Positions 1 through 8,593 of a DNA stretch of 64,000 nt are shown in pieces (within the stretch, counting starts at the first letter, position 1; every line of letters begins with the position of its first letter). The stretch spans positions 31,900-95,899 of the forward strand of contig CAKOXP010000004.1 in assembly GCA_934130175.1 (NCBI GenBank). Reading direction: 5' to 3'. Origin of the DNA: an uncultured Bacilli bacterium (GTDB taxonomy: Bacteria; Bacillota_I; Bacilli_A; RF39; UBA660). Position numbers and translations under genes: made by a program. A model generated the notes under the pieces. That model saw nothing but the letters and a program-made list of their open reading frames with translations. It made no database searches and had not been told where the DNA came from.

Positions 1-1
1 T

Positions 2-1123
2 AAAGAAAATAAAGATGCCAAAGCTAATATGCAATCAACAACAGAACAAAAACTACAATTTTTTAAAGCTATTATGGACTTAAATAACGATAAAATGAGT
101 AGTGAAGACTTTGTACATAGTGTTAAAGATGAAGTTTTAAATAATAATATTTATGTATTTACACCTAAAGGTGATGTTATAGAATTGCCTAAAGGAGCAA
201 CTCCAATTGACTTTGCTTATAAAGTCCATACTAAAGTTGGAGAAACAACTGTAGGAGCAATTGTAAATAATAGTATCGTTCCTCTAAATTATGAATTAAA
301 AAATAACGATATTGTAAAAATTAATACAAATAAAAATTCAACACCTTCTAAAGAATGGTTAAATATAGTAAAAGCAACACAAACTAAAAATAAGATTAAG
401 AGTTATTTTTCTAAGAATGAAAGAGAAATTTACATTGAAAGAGGAAAGTATGCCTTAGAAAAAGAATTACGTAAGAGAAAATTAAGTTTTTCGGAATTCT
501 TCAATGATGAAAATACAAAAAAGATTATGGATACTCTTAAGGTATCAAATATAGATGAAATTTATTTATGTGTTGGTAACAACAAAACAAGTGCAAATAC
601 TGTAGTAAATATAATTGATAAATACAAAGAAGTAGTTCCACCAAAAGTTGTAAAGATGGCACCTAAGACTAATTTTGATTCTGATACAGACTTGATTGTT
701 TCTGGGATTGATAAGGTAAGGGTTAATCTTGCTAACTGCTGTAATCCTGTATTTGGTGATGATATTATAGGATATATCACTAGAGGTAATGGAATTAGTG
801 TTCATCGTTCAAATTGCCATAATATTTCTATGCTTGATGATAGAATGGTCAATGTTAAATGGAATGAGCTATCAAATAAGGAAAAACGTTATTTAACATC
901 ACTTGTAATTTATACAGATGATTTAGATAATAGAATGGCTGATATTGTAAGTAAAACATCAATGATGAATATTAATATTGATGGAATTAGAACTATCGGA
1001 AAAGAAAAAGGTATCATTTATGCGATAGATGTTTATGTTAGGGATTTGGAACAGTTAGATAAATTATTAATGGAATATAATAAATTAACATATATTATAA
1101 AAGTAGAAAGGCTTATGAAATGA
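2..1123 (+). CDS. rel: Bifunctional (p)ppGpp synthetase/hydrolase Rel, C-terminal part (gene cut by window start)
   Basis: The reading frame is open from the first bases of the window, so this is the C-terminal half (about 374 residues) of a Rel/SpoT-type alarmone enzyme that is normally about 730 residues. The hydrolase and synthetase domains lie off the left edge. Visible are a TGS domain beginning 'IYVFTPKGDVIELPKGATP' (about residues 48-110), a Cys-rich segment with 'NCCNPVFGDDIIGYITRGNG' and a following 'HRSNCHN', and a C-terminal ACT domain. These regions sense ribosome and tRNA state and regulate ppGpp synthesis. The ATG at 29 is only the first Met in the truncated frame, not the true start. 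The stop overlaps the dtd start by 4 bases; rel-dtd adjacency is common in Bacillota. Confidence 0.95.
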   Translation, partial: KENKDAKANMQSTTEQKLQFFKAIMDLNNDKMSSEDFVHSVKDEVLNNNIYVFTPKGDVIELPKGATPIDFAYKVHTKVGETTVGAIVNNSIVPLNYELKNNDIVKINTNKNSTPSKEWLNIVKATQTKNKIKSYFSKNEREIYIERGKYALEKELRKRKLSFSEFFNDENTKKIMDTLKVSNIDEIYLCVGNNKTSANTVVNIIDKYKEVVPPKVVKMAPKTNFDSDTDLIVSGIDKVRVNLANCCNPVFGDDIIGYITRGNGISVHRSNCHNISMLDDRMVNVKWNELSNKEKRYLTSLVIYTDDLDNRMADIVSKTSMMNINIDGIRTIGKEKGIIYAIDVYVRDLEQLDKLLMEYNKLTYIIKVERLMK

Positions 1124-1554
1124 GAGTTTTAGTTCAAAGAAGTAAGTCTTCTTCTGTTTTAGTAGATGATAAAGTAGTAGGAAAAATTGATTTTGGATAT
1201 GTTTTACTTGTAGGTTTTACTGATACTGATACAAAAGAAAAAATTGATAAAATGGTTAGAAAAATCCTACATCTAAGAATTTTTGATGATAATAATGGTG
1301 TTATGAATGAGTCAATTCTAGATCATAATGGTAGTATTTTACTAGTATCACAGTTTACCTTGTATGCTGATGCTAAAAAAGGAAATAGACCTAGTTATAT
1401 TAAGGCCTTAAATAGCAAAGAGGCTGTCAAATTATACGATTATTTTAATCAAGAACTAGGTAAATATATTAAAGTTGAAACAGGTATTTTTGGTGCTGAT
1501 ATGCAAGTAAATATTACTAATGATGGACCAATTACAATACTTTTAGAGGAGTGA
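1120..1554 (+). CDS. dtd: D-aminoacyl-tRNA deacylase
   Basis: This 144-residue cytoplasmic protein matches the length and motifs of DTD, which hydrolyses D-amino acids (and glycine from tRNA-Ala) off mischarged tRNAs. The signature 'SQFTLYAD' is at about residues 78-85 and the 'NDGPITI' motif (the GPxT-type cross-subunit motif) is near the C-terminus. The N-terminus 'MRVLVQRSKSSSVLV' is also typical. The start overlaps the rel stop (ATGA-type overlap), indicating translational coupling, and the stop overlaps the next gene by 4 bases, so rel, dtd and the AI-2E family permease form one operon. Confidence 0.96.
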   Translation: MRVLVQRSKSSSVLVDDKVVGKIDFGYVLLVGFTDTDTKEKIDKMVRKILHLRIFDDNNGVMNESILDHNGSILLVSQFTLYADAKKGNRPSYIKALNSKEAVKLYDYFNQELGKYIKVETGIFGADMQVNITNDGPITILLEE

Positions 1555-2618
1555 AGAAAATGTTTTCTAATAAATTAAATTATAAATTAATTAATTTTAC
1601 AGCTTTGATGCTACTTTTATATATTGGATTTTCCAATGTAGAAATTTGGCTTGATGTTTTAAATGCTGCAACAGAAATGTTACTACCTTTTATTCTAGCT
1701 TTTGCTTTTGCATATGCTTTGGAACCAGTCATAAACATGCTAAAGAAAAAAGGATTAAAGGAAGGACTTGCAGTTCTTATAATTACTATGGCAGTAGTCT
1801 TAATAGTGGTAGCGCTTTTAGTTGTAACCTTACCACTTGTTTATGATCAGTTAGTACTTCTTTCTAAAAATATATTACAAATATCAAAAGATTTTGGAGA
1901 ACAATTTAATATTAATTTCGGAAATTTTGATTTAAAACTTGCAGATTACTTAAATACAATGACTAAGGATTTAGGAAATATTTTAAGTCAAGGAACAGTA
2001 ACTGTAGTTAATAAGTCTTTTGATTTTTTAGCTAAATTTATATTAGGATTTATTGCTTGGATTTACTTTTTAGCAGATATGGACAATATCAGGGATAAAG
2101 TTAAAGAATTTACTAAAACAATATCTGATAAATTCTTTAATTATATAAAATGTCTAGATACTGAAATTGGAAATTATATTAAGGGTTTATCAATATTTAT
2201 GATAATTCAATTTGTAGAATATTCATTTCTATTTTGGTTAGTTGGACATCCAAACTGGTTATTACTTGGAATACTTGCTTGTGTTACAACTATAATCCCA
2301 TACTTTGGTGGCTTAATTACTAATATTATTGGTATTATAACTGCCTGTGTTGTATCAAAACCAGTTTTAATTGGAACAATAATTATTTGTTTAGTATTCC
2401 CACAATTAGATGGTTATGTAATATCTCCTCGAATTTATGGTAAAACTAATAATGTTAATCCTTTAATCACAATAATAGCCGTTTCACTTGGTGGTAGTTT
2501 AGGAGGAATACTTGGTATAGTAGCAGCTCTACCAATTTATTTATTAATAAGATCAACATACCATTTTTATCATAATGATTTAAAAAAGAGTGTAAAAAAC
2601 ATCAAGAAAAGTATTTAA
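1551..2618 (+). CDS. AI-2E family transporter (YtvI/PerM-like permease)
   Basis: The 355-residue protein is very hydrophobic, with about seven or eight predicted membrane segments. An early pair of helices (residues 13-70) precedes a soluble amphipathic stretch (about 95-150), and the second half ends with 'PQLDGYVISPRIYGKTNNVN', the conserved signature of the AI-2E/PerM family. Members have been proposed to export autoinducer-2 or act in Na+/H+ antiport, so substrate cannot be assigned. It overlaps dtd by 4 bases and is followed by an intrinsic terminator, making it the last gene of the rel operon. Confidence 0.9.
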   Translation: MKKMFSNKLNYKLINFTALMLLLYIGFSNVEIWLDVLNAATEMLLPFILAFAFAYALEPVINMLKKKGLKEGLAVLIITMAVVLIVVALLVVTLPLVYDQLVLLSKNILQISKDFGEQFNINFGNFDLKLADYLNTMTKDLGNILSQGTVTVVNKSFDFLAKFILGFIAWIYFLADMDNIRDKVKEFTKTISDKFFNYIKCLDTEIGNYIKGLSIFMIIQFVEYSFLFWLVGHPNWLLLGILACVTTIIPYFGGLITNIIGIITACVVSKPVLIGTIIICLVFPQLDGYVISPRIYGKTNNVNPLITIIAVSLGGSLGGILGIVAALPIYLLIRSTYHFYHNDLKKSVKNIKKSI

Positions 2619-2650
2619 ACATTAAATATAGAGTAGAGGTAACATCCCAT

Positions 2651-2672
2651 AAAGAGAGGTTAGCTCTTTTTT
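2651..2672 (+). terminator. Intrinsic terminator after the rel-dtd-permease operon
   Basis: AAAGAG (2651-2656) and CTCTTT (2664-2669) pair around a 7-nt loop and are followed by T residues. The 216 bases between it and the next gene hold only a candidate promoter; I see no further gene there. Confidence 0.65.
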
Positions 2673-2837
2673 AATGAAAAATTCCGTAAAACAAAGAAGA
2701 AAGTTGTTAAAAATTTAATGAGATGATGTGTTGTAGATCAATTCAACTTAAATTAGTGTATCAAAAAAGCGGAAAGTTAAATAATAATTTATCATTTTGT
2801 CTTTTGTCGTCAATTAAATAATTGAAATTGAAAATGA

Positions 2838-2867
2838 TTGACTAATAATAAAAAATTAGTGTATTCT
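2838..2867 (+). promoter_or_regulatory. Candidate promoter of the TasA-like surface protein gene
   Basis: TTGACT (2838-2843) and TATTCT (2862-2867) are separated by 18 bases, just upstream of a ribosome binding site (GAGGAAG) and the ATG at 2890. The -10 is a weak match, so confidence is modest. Confidence 0.4.
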
Positions 2868-2889
2868 AATACTAGAGGAAGTGTAGAAA

Positions 2890-4236
2890 ATGGAAGAAAA
2901 GAAAAAAATAGGAAATAGAAAACTATTAGTAATAGCTATAGTACTAATCCTAGTAGTAATAATAGGTACTACATATGCATGGTTAAATATAACTAAAAAA
3001 TCAGAGATAATTAATAAGATAACAGCAGGAAACTTAGAATTAACATTAGATGATACAACAAGTGAAGGAATAAAACTAACAAAAGAAATACCAAGAAGTT
3101 ATCAACAAGGAATGACAACAAAAGAATATACATTTACATTAACAAATAAAAGTAGTACAAGTAGTTATACTTTATCATTAAAAGATCTAGATACTTATAC
3201 AAATGATAATAATGAAGAAGTAGCAATAACAGATGCAGATAGATTAGCTGATTCTAAAGTAAGATATATTTTATTAAAAGATGGAGAAGAAGCAACTGCA
3301 GCAAAATCAAAAATATTAACAGATAGAGTAATAGACTCAGGAACAATAGAAAAAGGAAAAACTATTAAGTATAGTTTAAGAATTTGGATAGACTCAAAAG
3401 CAGGAGATAATAATACAGAAAAAGAAGTAATGGGAAAAGTCTTTAATGCCCAACTTAGTTTAGAAGCTACTCAAGAAGCAAAAGTTAAAATGGTAGATTT
3501 TAAAATCGGTGATTATGTAAATATGACACCAACATCTACAGAGTACATTGTACAAAGTAATATTACAGGCTACTCATCTGATCAGACAATAAATCCAAGT
3601 GAATTGAGTTTATGGAGGGTAATAAATATTAATGACAACGATACTATTGATTTAGTATCAGAATATGCATCTTCAGCTAGTGTATATCTTGATGGGAAAA
3701 TAGGATATCAAAATTCAATCTCAGTTCTAAATAAAATAGCCTCTCAATATACAAATCCTAAATATACTGTAGCATCTAGACACATGGGATATAGTAATCA
3801 AACAGAGAAAATAATTGATACATTTGCATTAGACTCAACTAGCTCTCCATGGCCTAATAACACTTCTTCATCTACCACTTCATCGGATGAAGTAAAAGGT
3901 GGTGGAGATATGGGCTATGAAAGAGATTGTAATTTGGTAAGAAATTCTGTTGGTACATTAGTAGCTAGTGATGTTAAAACTAAGTATAAATCATATTATT
4001 GGTTAGCATCACGTAATTATAATTATGGCACATCAAGAGGATGGCGTTTTGGTATTCGTTACATTTACCCAGGCGATGGTATGGATACTGATTTTATATA
4101 TTTTTATAGTGATGGTGATTTTACAGGCTCGTCTAATTATTATTATATGCGTTCAATTCGCCCTATAGTAACTATAAAAGCTGGACTCTTGCCAAATGGT
4201 TCAGGTACTAGTGATGATCCATATATATTAGATTAA
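2890..4236 (+). CDS. SipW-type (TasA/camelysin-like) exported surface protein with a C-terminal WLAS domain
   Basis: The 448-residue protein begins with a short lysine-rich tail and one hydrophobic segment (residues 13-31) ending 'GTTYAWLN', then 'ITAGNLELTLDD'. This is the pattern of TasA/camelysin-type proteins processed by a SipW-like signal peptidase. Residues about 30-200 form the beta-rich camelysin-like domain ('PYSF/YTFTLTN' style strands). The C-terminal half has 'WRVININDNDTIDLVSE' and ends with 'YYWLASRN' ... 'IRPIVTIKAG', a pattern seen in surface proteins of gut Bacillota and related to formylglycine-enzyme/lectin-like folds; that fold assignment is inference. It is monocistronic between terminators. 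A second protein with the same overall architecture lies at 53170-54600. Function is probably extracellular matrix or surface display. Confidence 0.75.
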   Translation: MEEKKKIGNRKLLVIAIVLILVVIIGTTYAWLNITKKSEIINKITAGNLELTLDDTTSEGIKLTKEIPRSYQQGMTTKEYTFTLTNKSSTSSYTLSLKDLDTYTNDNNEEVAITDADRLADSKVRYILLKDGEEATAAKSKILTDRVIDSGTIEKGKTIKYSLRIWIDSKAGDNNTEKEVMGKVFNAQLSLEATQEAKVKMVDFKIGDYVNMTPTSTEYIVQSNITGYSSDQTINPSELSLWRVININDNDTIDLVSEYASSASVYLDGKIGYQNSISVLNKIASQYTNPKYTVASRHMGYSNQTEKIIDTFALDSTSSPWPNNTSSSTTSSDEVKGGGDMGYERDCNLVRNSVGTLVASDVKTKYKSYYWLASRNYNYGTSRGWRFGIRYIYPGDGMDTDFIYFYSDGDFTGSSNYYYMRSIRPIVTIKAGLLPNGSGTSDDPYILD

Positions 4237-4254
4237 ATAATTATTTCATAAATT

Positions 4255-4278
4255 AGTAGTATTTTTACTACTTTTTTT
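4255..4278 (+). terminator. Intrinsic terminator
   Basis: AGTAGTA (4255-4261) and TACTACT (4266-4272) form a 7-bp stem with a TTTT loop, followed by a T run. Confidence 0.7.
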
Positions 4279-4288
4279 AGTCTATTCT

Positions 4289-4297
4289 TGTTATAAT
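4289..4297 (+). promoter_or_regulatory. Extended -10 promoter of deoD
   Basis: TG-T-TATAAT, an extended -10 element, lies 38 bases before the deoD start. No good -35 is visible, which extended -10 promoters tolerate. The same TGnTATAAT form recurs upstream of several other genes in the window. Confidence 0.6.
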
Positions 4298-4334
4298 ATA
4301 TATAAGTTGTAAAAATAGAAAGAGAGTTGATAAG

Positions 4335-5054
4335 ATGCCAACTGCACATATAGAAGCAAAGAAAGAAGATATAGCAAAAAAAGTATTAATGCCAGGAGAT
4401 CCTTTAAGATGCAAATATATTGCTGATAACTTTTTAACTGATGTTAAAATAGTAAATAATGTTCGCAATATGACTGCTTATACAGGATTTTATAATGGAG
4501 AAAAGATAACAGTATTTCCATCAGGAATGGGTATTCCAAGTGTTGGAATTTACTCTTATGAATTATATAATATCTATGATGTAGAAGAAATAATAAGAAT
4601 TGGTACAAGCGGATCTAATAACAAAGATCTAAAATTATTAGATGTTGTTTTAGCAGACAGTGCTTATACTATGTCATCATTTCCTAAAGCATTTGACGGA
4701 GATAATATCAATTATATAGAAAGTGATAAAAAACTAAATCAAAAAATTATTGAAACTGCTAAAGACAAGAACATAAACTTAAATGTAGGGCCGATAATTA
4801 CTAGTGATATTTTTGATCCATATATTGATTTTACAAAGTATATTAAAAACTATGATCCTAATATAGATTATTTAGCATTAGAAATGGAAGCATTTGGACT
4901 TTTCTATATAGCCAAAAAATTTAATAAAAAAGCAGCAGCTTTAACAACAATTGTAGATATTATTGGCACACATGAATCAATTAGTAGTAGTGATCGTCAA
5001 AATAGTTTAAATGATATGATAAAATTAGCATTAGATGCGATAACTTTATCATAA
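4335..5054 (+). CDS. deoD: Purine nucleoside phosphorylase, DeoD type
   Basis: The 239-residue protein has the hexameric PNP layout: 'MPTAHIEAKKEDIAK' at the N-terminus, 'VLMPGDPLRCKYIADNF' (phosphate site), 'FPSGMGIPSVGIYSYEL', 'RIGTSGS' and a C-terminal 'THESISSSDRQNSLNDM'. The 'EMEAFGL' stretch carries the ribose-binding Met-Glu. In E. coli DeoD the catalytic Asp sits in 'SDHIRTHE'; the equivalent here reads 'VDIIGTHE', keeping Asp but changing flanking residues. It cleaves purine (deoxy)nucleosides with phosphate; the pentose-1-phosphates can be used by DeoB, encoded separately at 57.6 kb. An adequate ribosome binding site (AGAGAG) precedes the ATG. Confidence 0.95.
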   Translation: MPTAHIEAKKEDIAKKVLMPGDPLRCKYIADNFLTDVKIVNNVRNMTAYTGFYNGEKITVFPSGMGIPSVGIYSYELYNIYDVEEIIRIGTSGSNNKDLKLLDVVLADSAYTMSSFPKAFDGDNINYIESDKKLNQKIIETAKDKNINLNVGPIITSDIFDPYIDFTKYIKNYDPNIDYLALEMEAFGLFYIAKKFNKKAAALTTIVDIIGTHESISSSDRQNSLNDMIKLALDAITLS

Positions 5055-5093
5055 AAACTTCAAATAAATACATACTAAAAGAAGAGGTGGATT

Positions 5094-6365
5094 ATGGAAT
5101 ATATAAATAAAGACTTAGGTTCTTATCATTTACATATGATTAAGACAGACAAATTTAAAACAATAAAAGTAAAAGTGGCTTTTAGAAGACCAATAGTAAA
5201 AGAAGAAATTACTCTTAGAAACATTTTAGCAAATATTCTTGTTCAAACTACTAATAAATATAAAACTAAAAGAGATTTAACGATTAAGGCACAAGATTTA
5301 TATGCTGCTACTATTTCATCAAATAATAATCGTATTGGTAATTATATAAATACTGAAATTGTTCTATCAATCTTGAATGATAAATATACTGAAGATGGTA
5401 ACTTCAAAAAAGCTTTAGACTTTTTATATGATTTAATATATGATCCCAATATTAAAGATAACGGTTTTGATGATGAACAATTACAGATAATCTTAAAGAA
5501 TGCTAAAACTTCTCTTGAAAGTTTAAAAGAAGATTCTAATTATTATAGTTTAATAAGACTTTTTGAAGTAATGGATAGTGATAGACCTTCTTCTTATAGA
5601 ATGTCAGGTTATCTTGAAGATTTAGAAAAAATCAATTCTAAAAATCTATACAAATATTATTTAGAACTTCTTCACAAAGATTTAATGGATATTATTGTTA
5701 TAGGTGATATTGATTTTGAAGAATGCGAAGAATTAATTAGAAGTAAATTTGCTCAAAAAACTTTCAAAAAATGTCGTAGTTCTTACTACTTAGATGAAGT
5801 AAAACCACGTGTTAGAAAAAAAGTTATTATTGAAAAAGATGATAATAATCAGTCTAAGCTTGCTATAGGTGCAAGACTTACTGGAATAACTAAGTATGAA
5901 AAGAATTATCCGCTAACTTTATATAACATTATATTAGGTGGAGGAGATGACTCTAAATTATTCAGAAATGTTAGAGAAAAAAATTCACTATGCTATTATA
6001 TTAATTCTGTTCCCCAGAAACTTGATAATATTTTAGTAATAAGAGCAGGAATTGATAAGAAAAATATCAAAAAAACAGTAACATTAATAGAAAAAGAAAT
6101 GAATAATATCAAAAAAGGAAAAGTAAATGAATCTGATTTAAAAACAGCTAAAGAGTTTTTTGCAACAGCAATAGATTCTTTATTAGAAAGTCAAGCAGGT
6201 ATTATGGATCATTATTATATGATGAGTTTATTAAAAACTGATGATATAGAAACAAGATTAAAGAAAATGAATGAAGTTAGTCTAGCTGATGTTATAAAAG
6301 TATCTAAAAAAGTTAAGCTTGATACTGTTTATTGTTTGGAGGGAATAAATAATGAAGAAGATTAA
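5094..6365 (+). CDS. ymfF: M16-family peptidase-like protein YmfF (EF-P modification-associated)
   Basis: This 423-residue protein has the two-lobe M16 (pitrilysin/insulinase) architecture but lacks the HxxEH zinc motif in its N-terminal lobe, as expected for the inactive partner YmfF. It keeps 'ILGGGDDSKLFRNVREKNSLCYYINS' type sequence in the second lobe (about residues 280-305). In Bacillus the ymfF and ymfH products are associated with 5-aminopentanol modification of elongation factor P. A strong ribosome binding site (AGAGGTGG) precedes the ATG. The stop overlaps the start of ymfH by 14 bases, so the pair is co-translated. Confidence 0.88.
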   Translation: MEYINKDLGSYHLHMIKTDKFKTIKVKVAFRRPIVKEEITLRNILANILVQTTNKYKTKRDLTIKAQDLYAATISSNNNRIGNYINTEIVLSILNDKYTEDGNFKKALDFLYDLIYDPNIKDNGFDDEQLQIILKNAKTSLESLKEDSNYYSLIRLFEVMDSDRPSSYRMSGYLEDLEKINSKNLYKYYLELLHKDLMDIIVIGDIDFEECEELIRSKFAQKTFKKCRSSYYLDEVKPRVRKKVIIEKDDNNQSKLAIGARLTGITKYEKNYPLTLYNIILGGGDDSKLFRNVREKNSLCYYINSVPQKLDNILVIRAGIDKKNIKKTVTLIEKEMNNIKKGKVNESDLKTAKEFFATAIDSLLESQAGIMDHYYMMSLLKTDDIETRLKKMNEVSLADVIKVSKKVKLDTVYCLEGINNEED

Positions 6366-7638
6366 TCTAAAGGGTCTTGACCAAGATGTTTATGTAGAAA
6401 CACTTAAGAATAATTTAAATGTAATTATGGTTCCTTATACAAACAAGAAGAATTATTTTATGACTTATGCAACTAGATACGGTAGTAATATTAATGCCTT
6501 TGTACCAGTTGGTTCTAAAAAAGGAATTACTGTTCCTAATGGAATTGCTCACTTTCTAGAACATAAAATGTTTGAACAAGCTGATGGTGTTGATCCATTC
6601 ACATTTTTTGCAGAATCAGGTACAGGAGCAAACGCCTCAACATCCTATACATCAACACAGTACATTTGTTATGGTACAAAAGAGTTTTCTAAAAATTTAG
6701 ATTTTTTACTTAAATTTGTTAACGAACCATATTTTACAGATGAAAATGTTTTAAAAGAAAAAGGAATTATCAAAGAAGAAATAAAAATGTATGATGATAT
6801 TCCAGAATCAGTCTTAGAAAATAAATTAAAGGAAAACCTATATCATATTGACCCACATCGTATTGATATAGCAGGTGCATGTAGTGATATTGATAAAATT
6901 ACAAAGGAAGATTTATATTTATGTTATAATACCTTCTATAATCCCAATAATATGTTTATAATTATTGCAGGAAACTTTAATAAAGAAGAAGCTTTAGATA
7001 TTATCAAGAATAGATTAGATAAAAAAGAAAATAGACTATCTAAGATAACAGTTAAGGATTACAAAGAACCTAAATCAGTTTATAAAAAAGAAGAAGAATT
7101 AAGTGTGAATATTAAAGTCCCAAAGATTGGTTTAGGATATAAATTTTCTAAAGATGATTTAAAGCTAGATGATGAGTTAGAACTTGATTTATACTTATCT
7201 ATGCTTACATCTTTACTATTTGGTTCAGCTTCACTTTTTAGAGAAAGAGTTAGAAAAGAAAACTTAATGACTAATTTTTACTATGAGTGGGATGACATAA
7301 AGAAATACAAAAGTTTACTTCTTTATGCTGAAACAGAAAATCCTGACCTTTTAGTAGCAGAAATAGAAAAAGAATTATCAAATATTATAATAACTCAAGA
7401 AGATTTTGAAAGAATGAAAAAAGTTTGGATTTCTAATGAAGTAAAAATGATTGATTATGTTGAAACTACAGTAAATAATTTATATGATGATATGATAAGA
7501 TATAAAAAAGTTATTGATAATAAAGTTGAATTAATAAGAAATTTAGATTTTAATAAATTAAGTAAATTGCTTGGACAAATGAAATTTAATAATCGCTCTA
7601 AAGTAATCTTACTTCCGATGAAAATAATAACAAAGTAA
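6352..7638 (+). CDS. ymfH: M16-family metallopeptidase YmfH
   Basis: The 428-residue protein carries the inverted zinc motif HxxEH as 'HFLEHKMFE' (about residue 65), with the downstream glutamate region 'EKGIIKEEIKMYDD', so this member of the pair is probably catalytically competent. The C-terminal lobe has 'SASLFRERVRKENLMTNFYY', the usual R/Y substrate-binding loop. It is the active partner of the preceding YmfF-like protein; both match the M16 pair linked to EF-P 5-aminopentanolylation in Bacillus. The gene overlaps ymfF and ends inside an intrinsic terminator stem. Confidence 0.9.
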   Translation: MKKINLKGLDQDVYVETLKNNLNVIMVPYTNKKNYFMTYATRYGSNINAFVPVGSKKGITVPNGIAHFLEHKMFEQADGVDPFTFFAESGTGANASTSYTSTQYICYGTKEFSKNLDFLLKFVNEPYFTDENVLKEKGIIKEEIKMYDDIPESVLENKLKENLYHIDPHRIDIAGACSDIDKITKEDLYLCYNTFYNPNNMFIIIAGNFNKEEALDIIKNRLDKKENRLSKITVKDYKEPKSVYKKEEELSVNIKVPKIGLGYKFSKDDLKLDDELELDLYLSMLTSLLFGSASLFRERVRKENLMTNFYYEWDDIKKYKSLLLYAETENPDLLVAEIEKELSNIIITQEDFERMKKVWISNEVKMIDYVETTVNNLYDDMIRYKKVIDNKVELIRNLDFNKLSKLLGQMKFNNRSKVILLPMKIITK

Positions 7639-7658
7639 CTAAAATGCTTTGTTTTTTT
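7629..7658 (+). terminator. Intrinsic terminator of ymfFH
   Basis: AACAAAG (7629-7635) pairs with CTTTGTT (7647-7653) and is followed by TTTTT. The ymfH stop codon lies in the loop. Confidence 0.75.
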
Positions 7659-7715
7659 CTTGAGTTATTATATAATAACAAACATATTTATTTTTATGGA
7701 AAGGGGTGTCGTAGA

Positions 7716-8573
7716 ATGAGTAAAACAAAATTAAAACAAGAAGAGAAGGAAAAAGTTAAAACATATTTAACTGATTGTATAAAAGAGTTATATATGCGTA
7801 AATCAGTAGTAGTTTTAAAATATATGTCTGTGAAAGAGGCAAAATATGTTTTCAATCTTGTTAGAAATAATAAAAGCATTGTACCTAGAACTATAGAATA
7901 TAAATCACATCCTACTGTATTTTTAAAATATCATAAACCTAGTAAAGATGCAGATTATGAAAAAATGTTGAGACAAGCCCAACAAGAGTATAATAAAGGA
8001 TACTTAGATGAATCATTATATACTTACAAGCAAATAGTTAAAAATTTCCCAAGACCAAATTCTTTTATATTTTATAGAATTGGGCTACTTTACCTAAGAC
8101 ATTGTCAAAGAAAACCAGCCTTATTATATTTAAACTTAGCTTTAGGATTAAGTAAGAAAGAAAATAGAGAACACACTGAAGAATTAGAAAATTTAATTTT
8201 TAACATTAGTAATTGTATTCCGCTTGAAGAACAAAAAGACACAAGATATATTGATATGACAGAATCTGATTTTTATGAAGAAAAACATGATTCTAAACTT
8301 GAAGATATTGCATCTTTAATAAAAGAAGATAACCTAGACTTTAGTGATACATGCAAAAAATATAGTTTAACTACTGAAGAGGTATTACTTGTAAAATTAA
8401 TATCTGCAAGAAATAGTTATGCTTCTAAAAACTTCAGTAGAGGAGATAAATTCATGAAAGAAGTAGAAAAATCCCATGAAAAAACTGAAACTGTAAAAGA
8501 ATTATTTAAAGAAATAACAACAAATAAAAAAATGTACCAATATAGAGAAGGAAAAACCAAAAAGAAAAATTAG
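7716..8573 (+). CDS. TPR-containing cytoplasmic protein of unknown function
   Basis: I chose ATG 7716, preceded by GAAAGGGGTG, over the upstream in-frame ATG at 7644 because 7644 lies inside the ymfH terminator. The 285-residue product has no signal peptide. After a charged N-terminus, residues about 88-160 read 'AQQEYNKGYLDESLYTYKQI' and 'FYRIGLLYLRHCQRKPALLY', two TPR-like helical pairs. The C-terminus is lysine- and glutamate-rich with 'DNLDFSDTCKKYSLTTEEVLLVKLI'. No enzyme motif is visible. It stands alone between two terminators, so neighbours give no functional clue; TPR proteins usually scaffold protein-protein contacts. Confidence 0.65.
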   Translation: MSKTKLKQEEKEKVKTYLTDCIKELYMRKSVVVLKYMSVKEAKYVFNLVRNNKSIVPRTIEYKSHPTVFLKYHKPSKDADYEKMLRQAQQEYNKGYLDESLYTYKQIVKNFPRPNSFIFYRIGLLYLRHCQRKPALLYLNLALGLSKKENREHTEELENLIFNISNCIPLEEQKDTRYIDMTESDFYEEKHDSKLEDIASLIKEDNLDFSDTCKKYSLTTEEVLLVKLISARNSYASKNFSRGDKFMKEVEKSHEKTETVKELFKEITTNKKMYQYREGKTKKKN

Positions 8574-8593
8574 CTTTTTTTTAGCTAATTTTT
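8565..8593. terminator. Bidirectional intrinsic terminator
   Basis: AAAAATTAGCT (8565-8575) and AGCTAATTTTT (8583-8593) form an 11-bp stem around seven T. It has A and T runs on both sides and serves convergent genes ending on each side. Confidence 0.8.

Noticed and set aside
3970..4236. C-terminal YWLAS domain as the variable region of a diversity-generating retroelement
   Set aside because: No reverse transcriptase or template repeat is present in the window, and the domain lacks clear A-specific substitution against a second copy.
7644..7715. Upstream start for the TPR protein
   Set aside because: It lies inside the ymfH terminator hairpin and has no ribosome binding site; ATG 7716 has GAAAGGGG.
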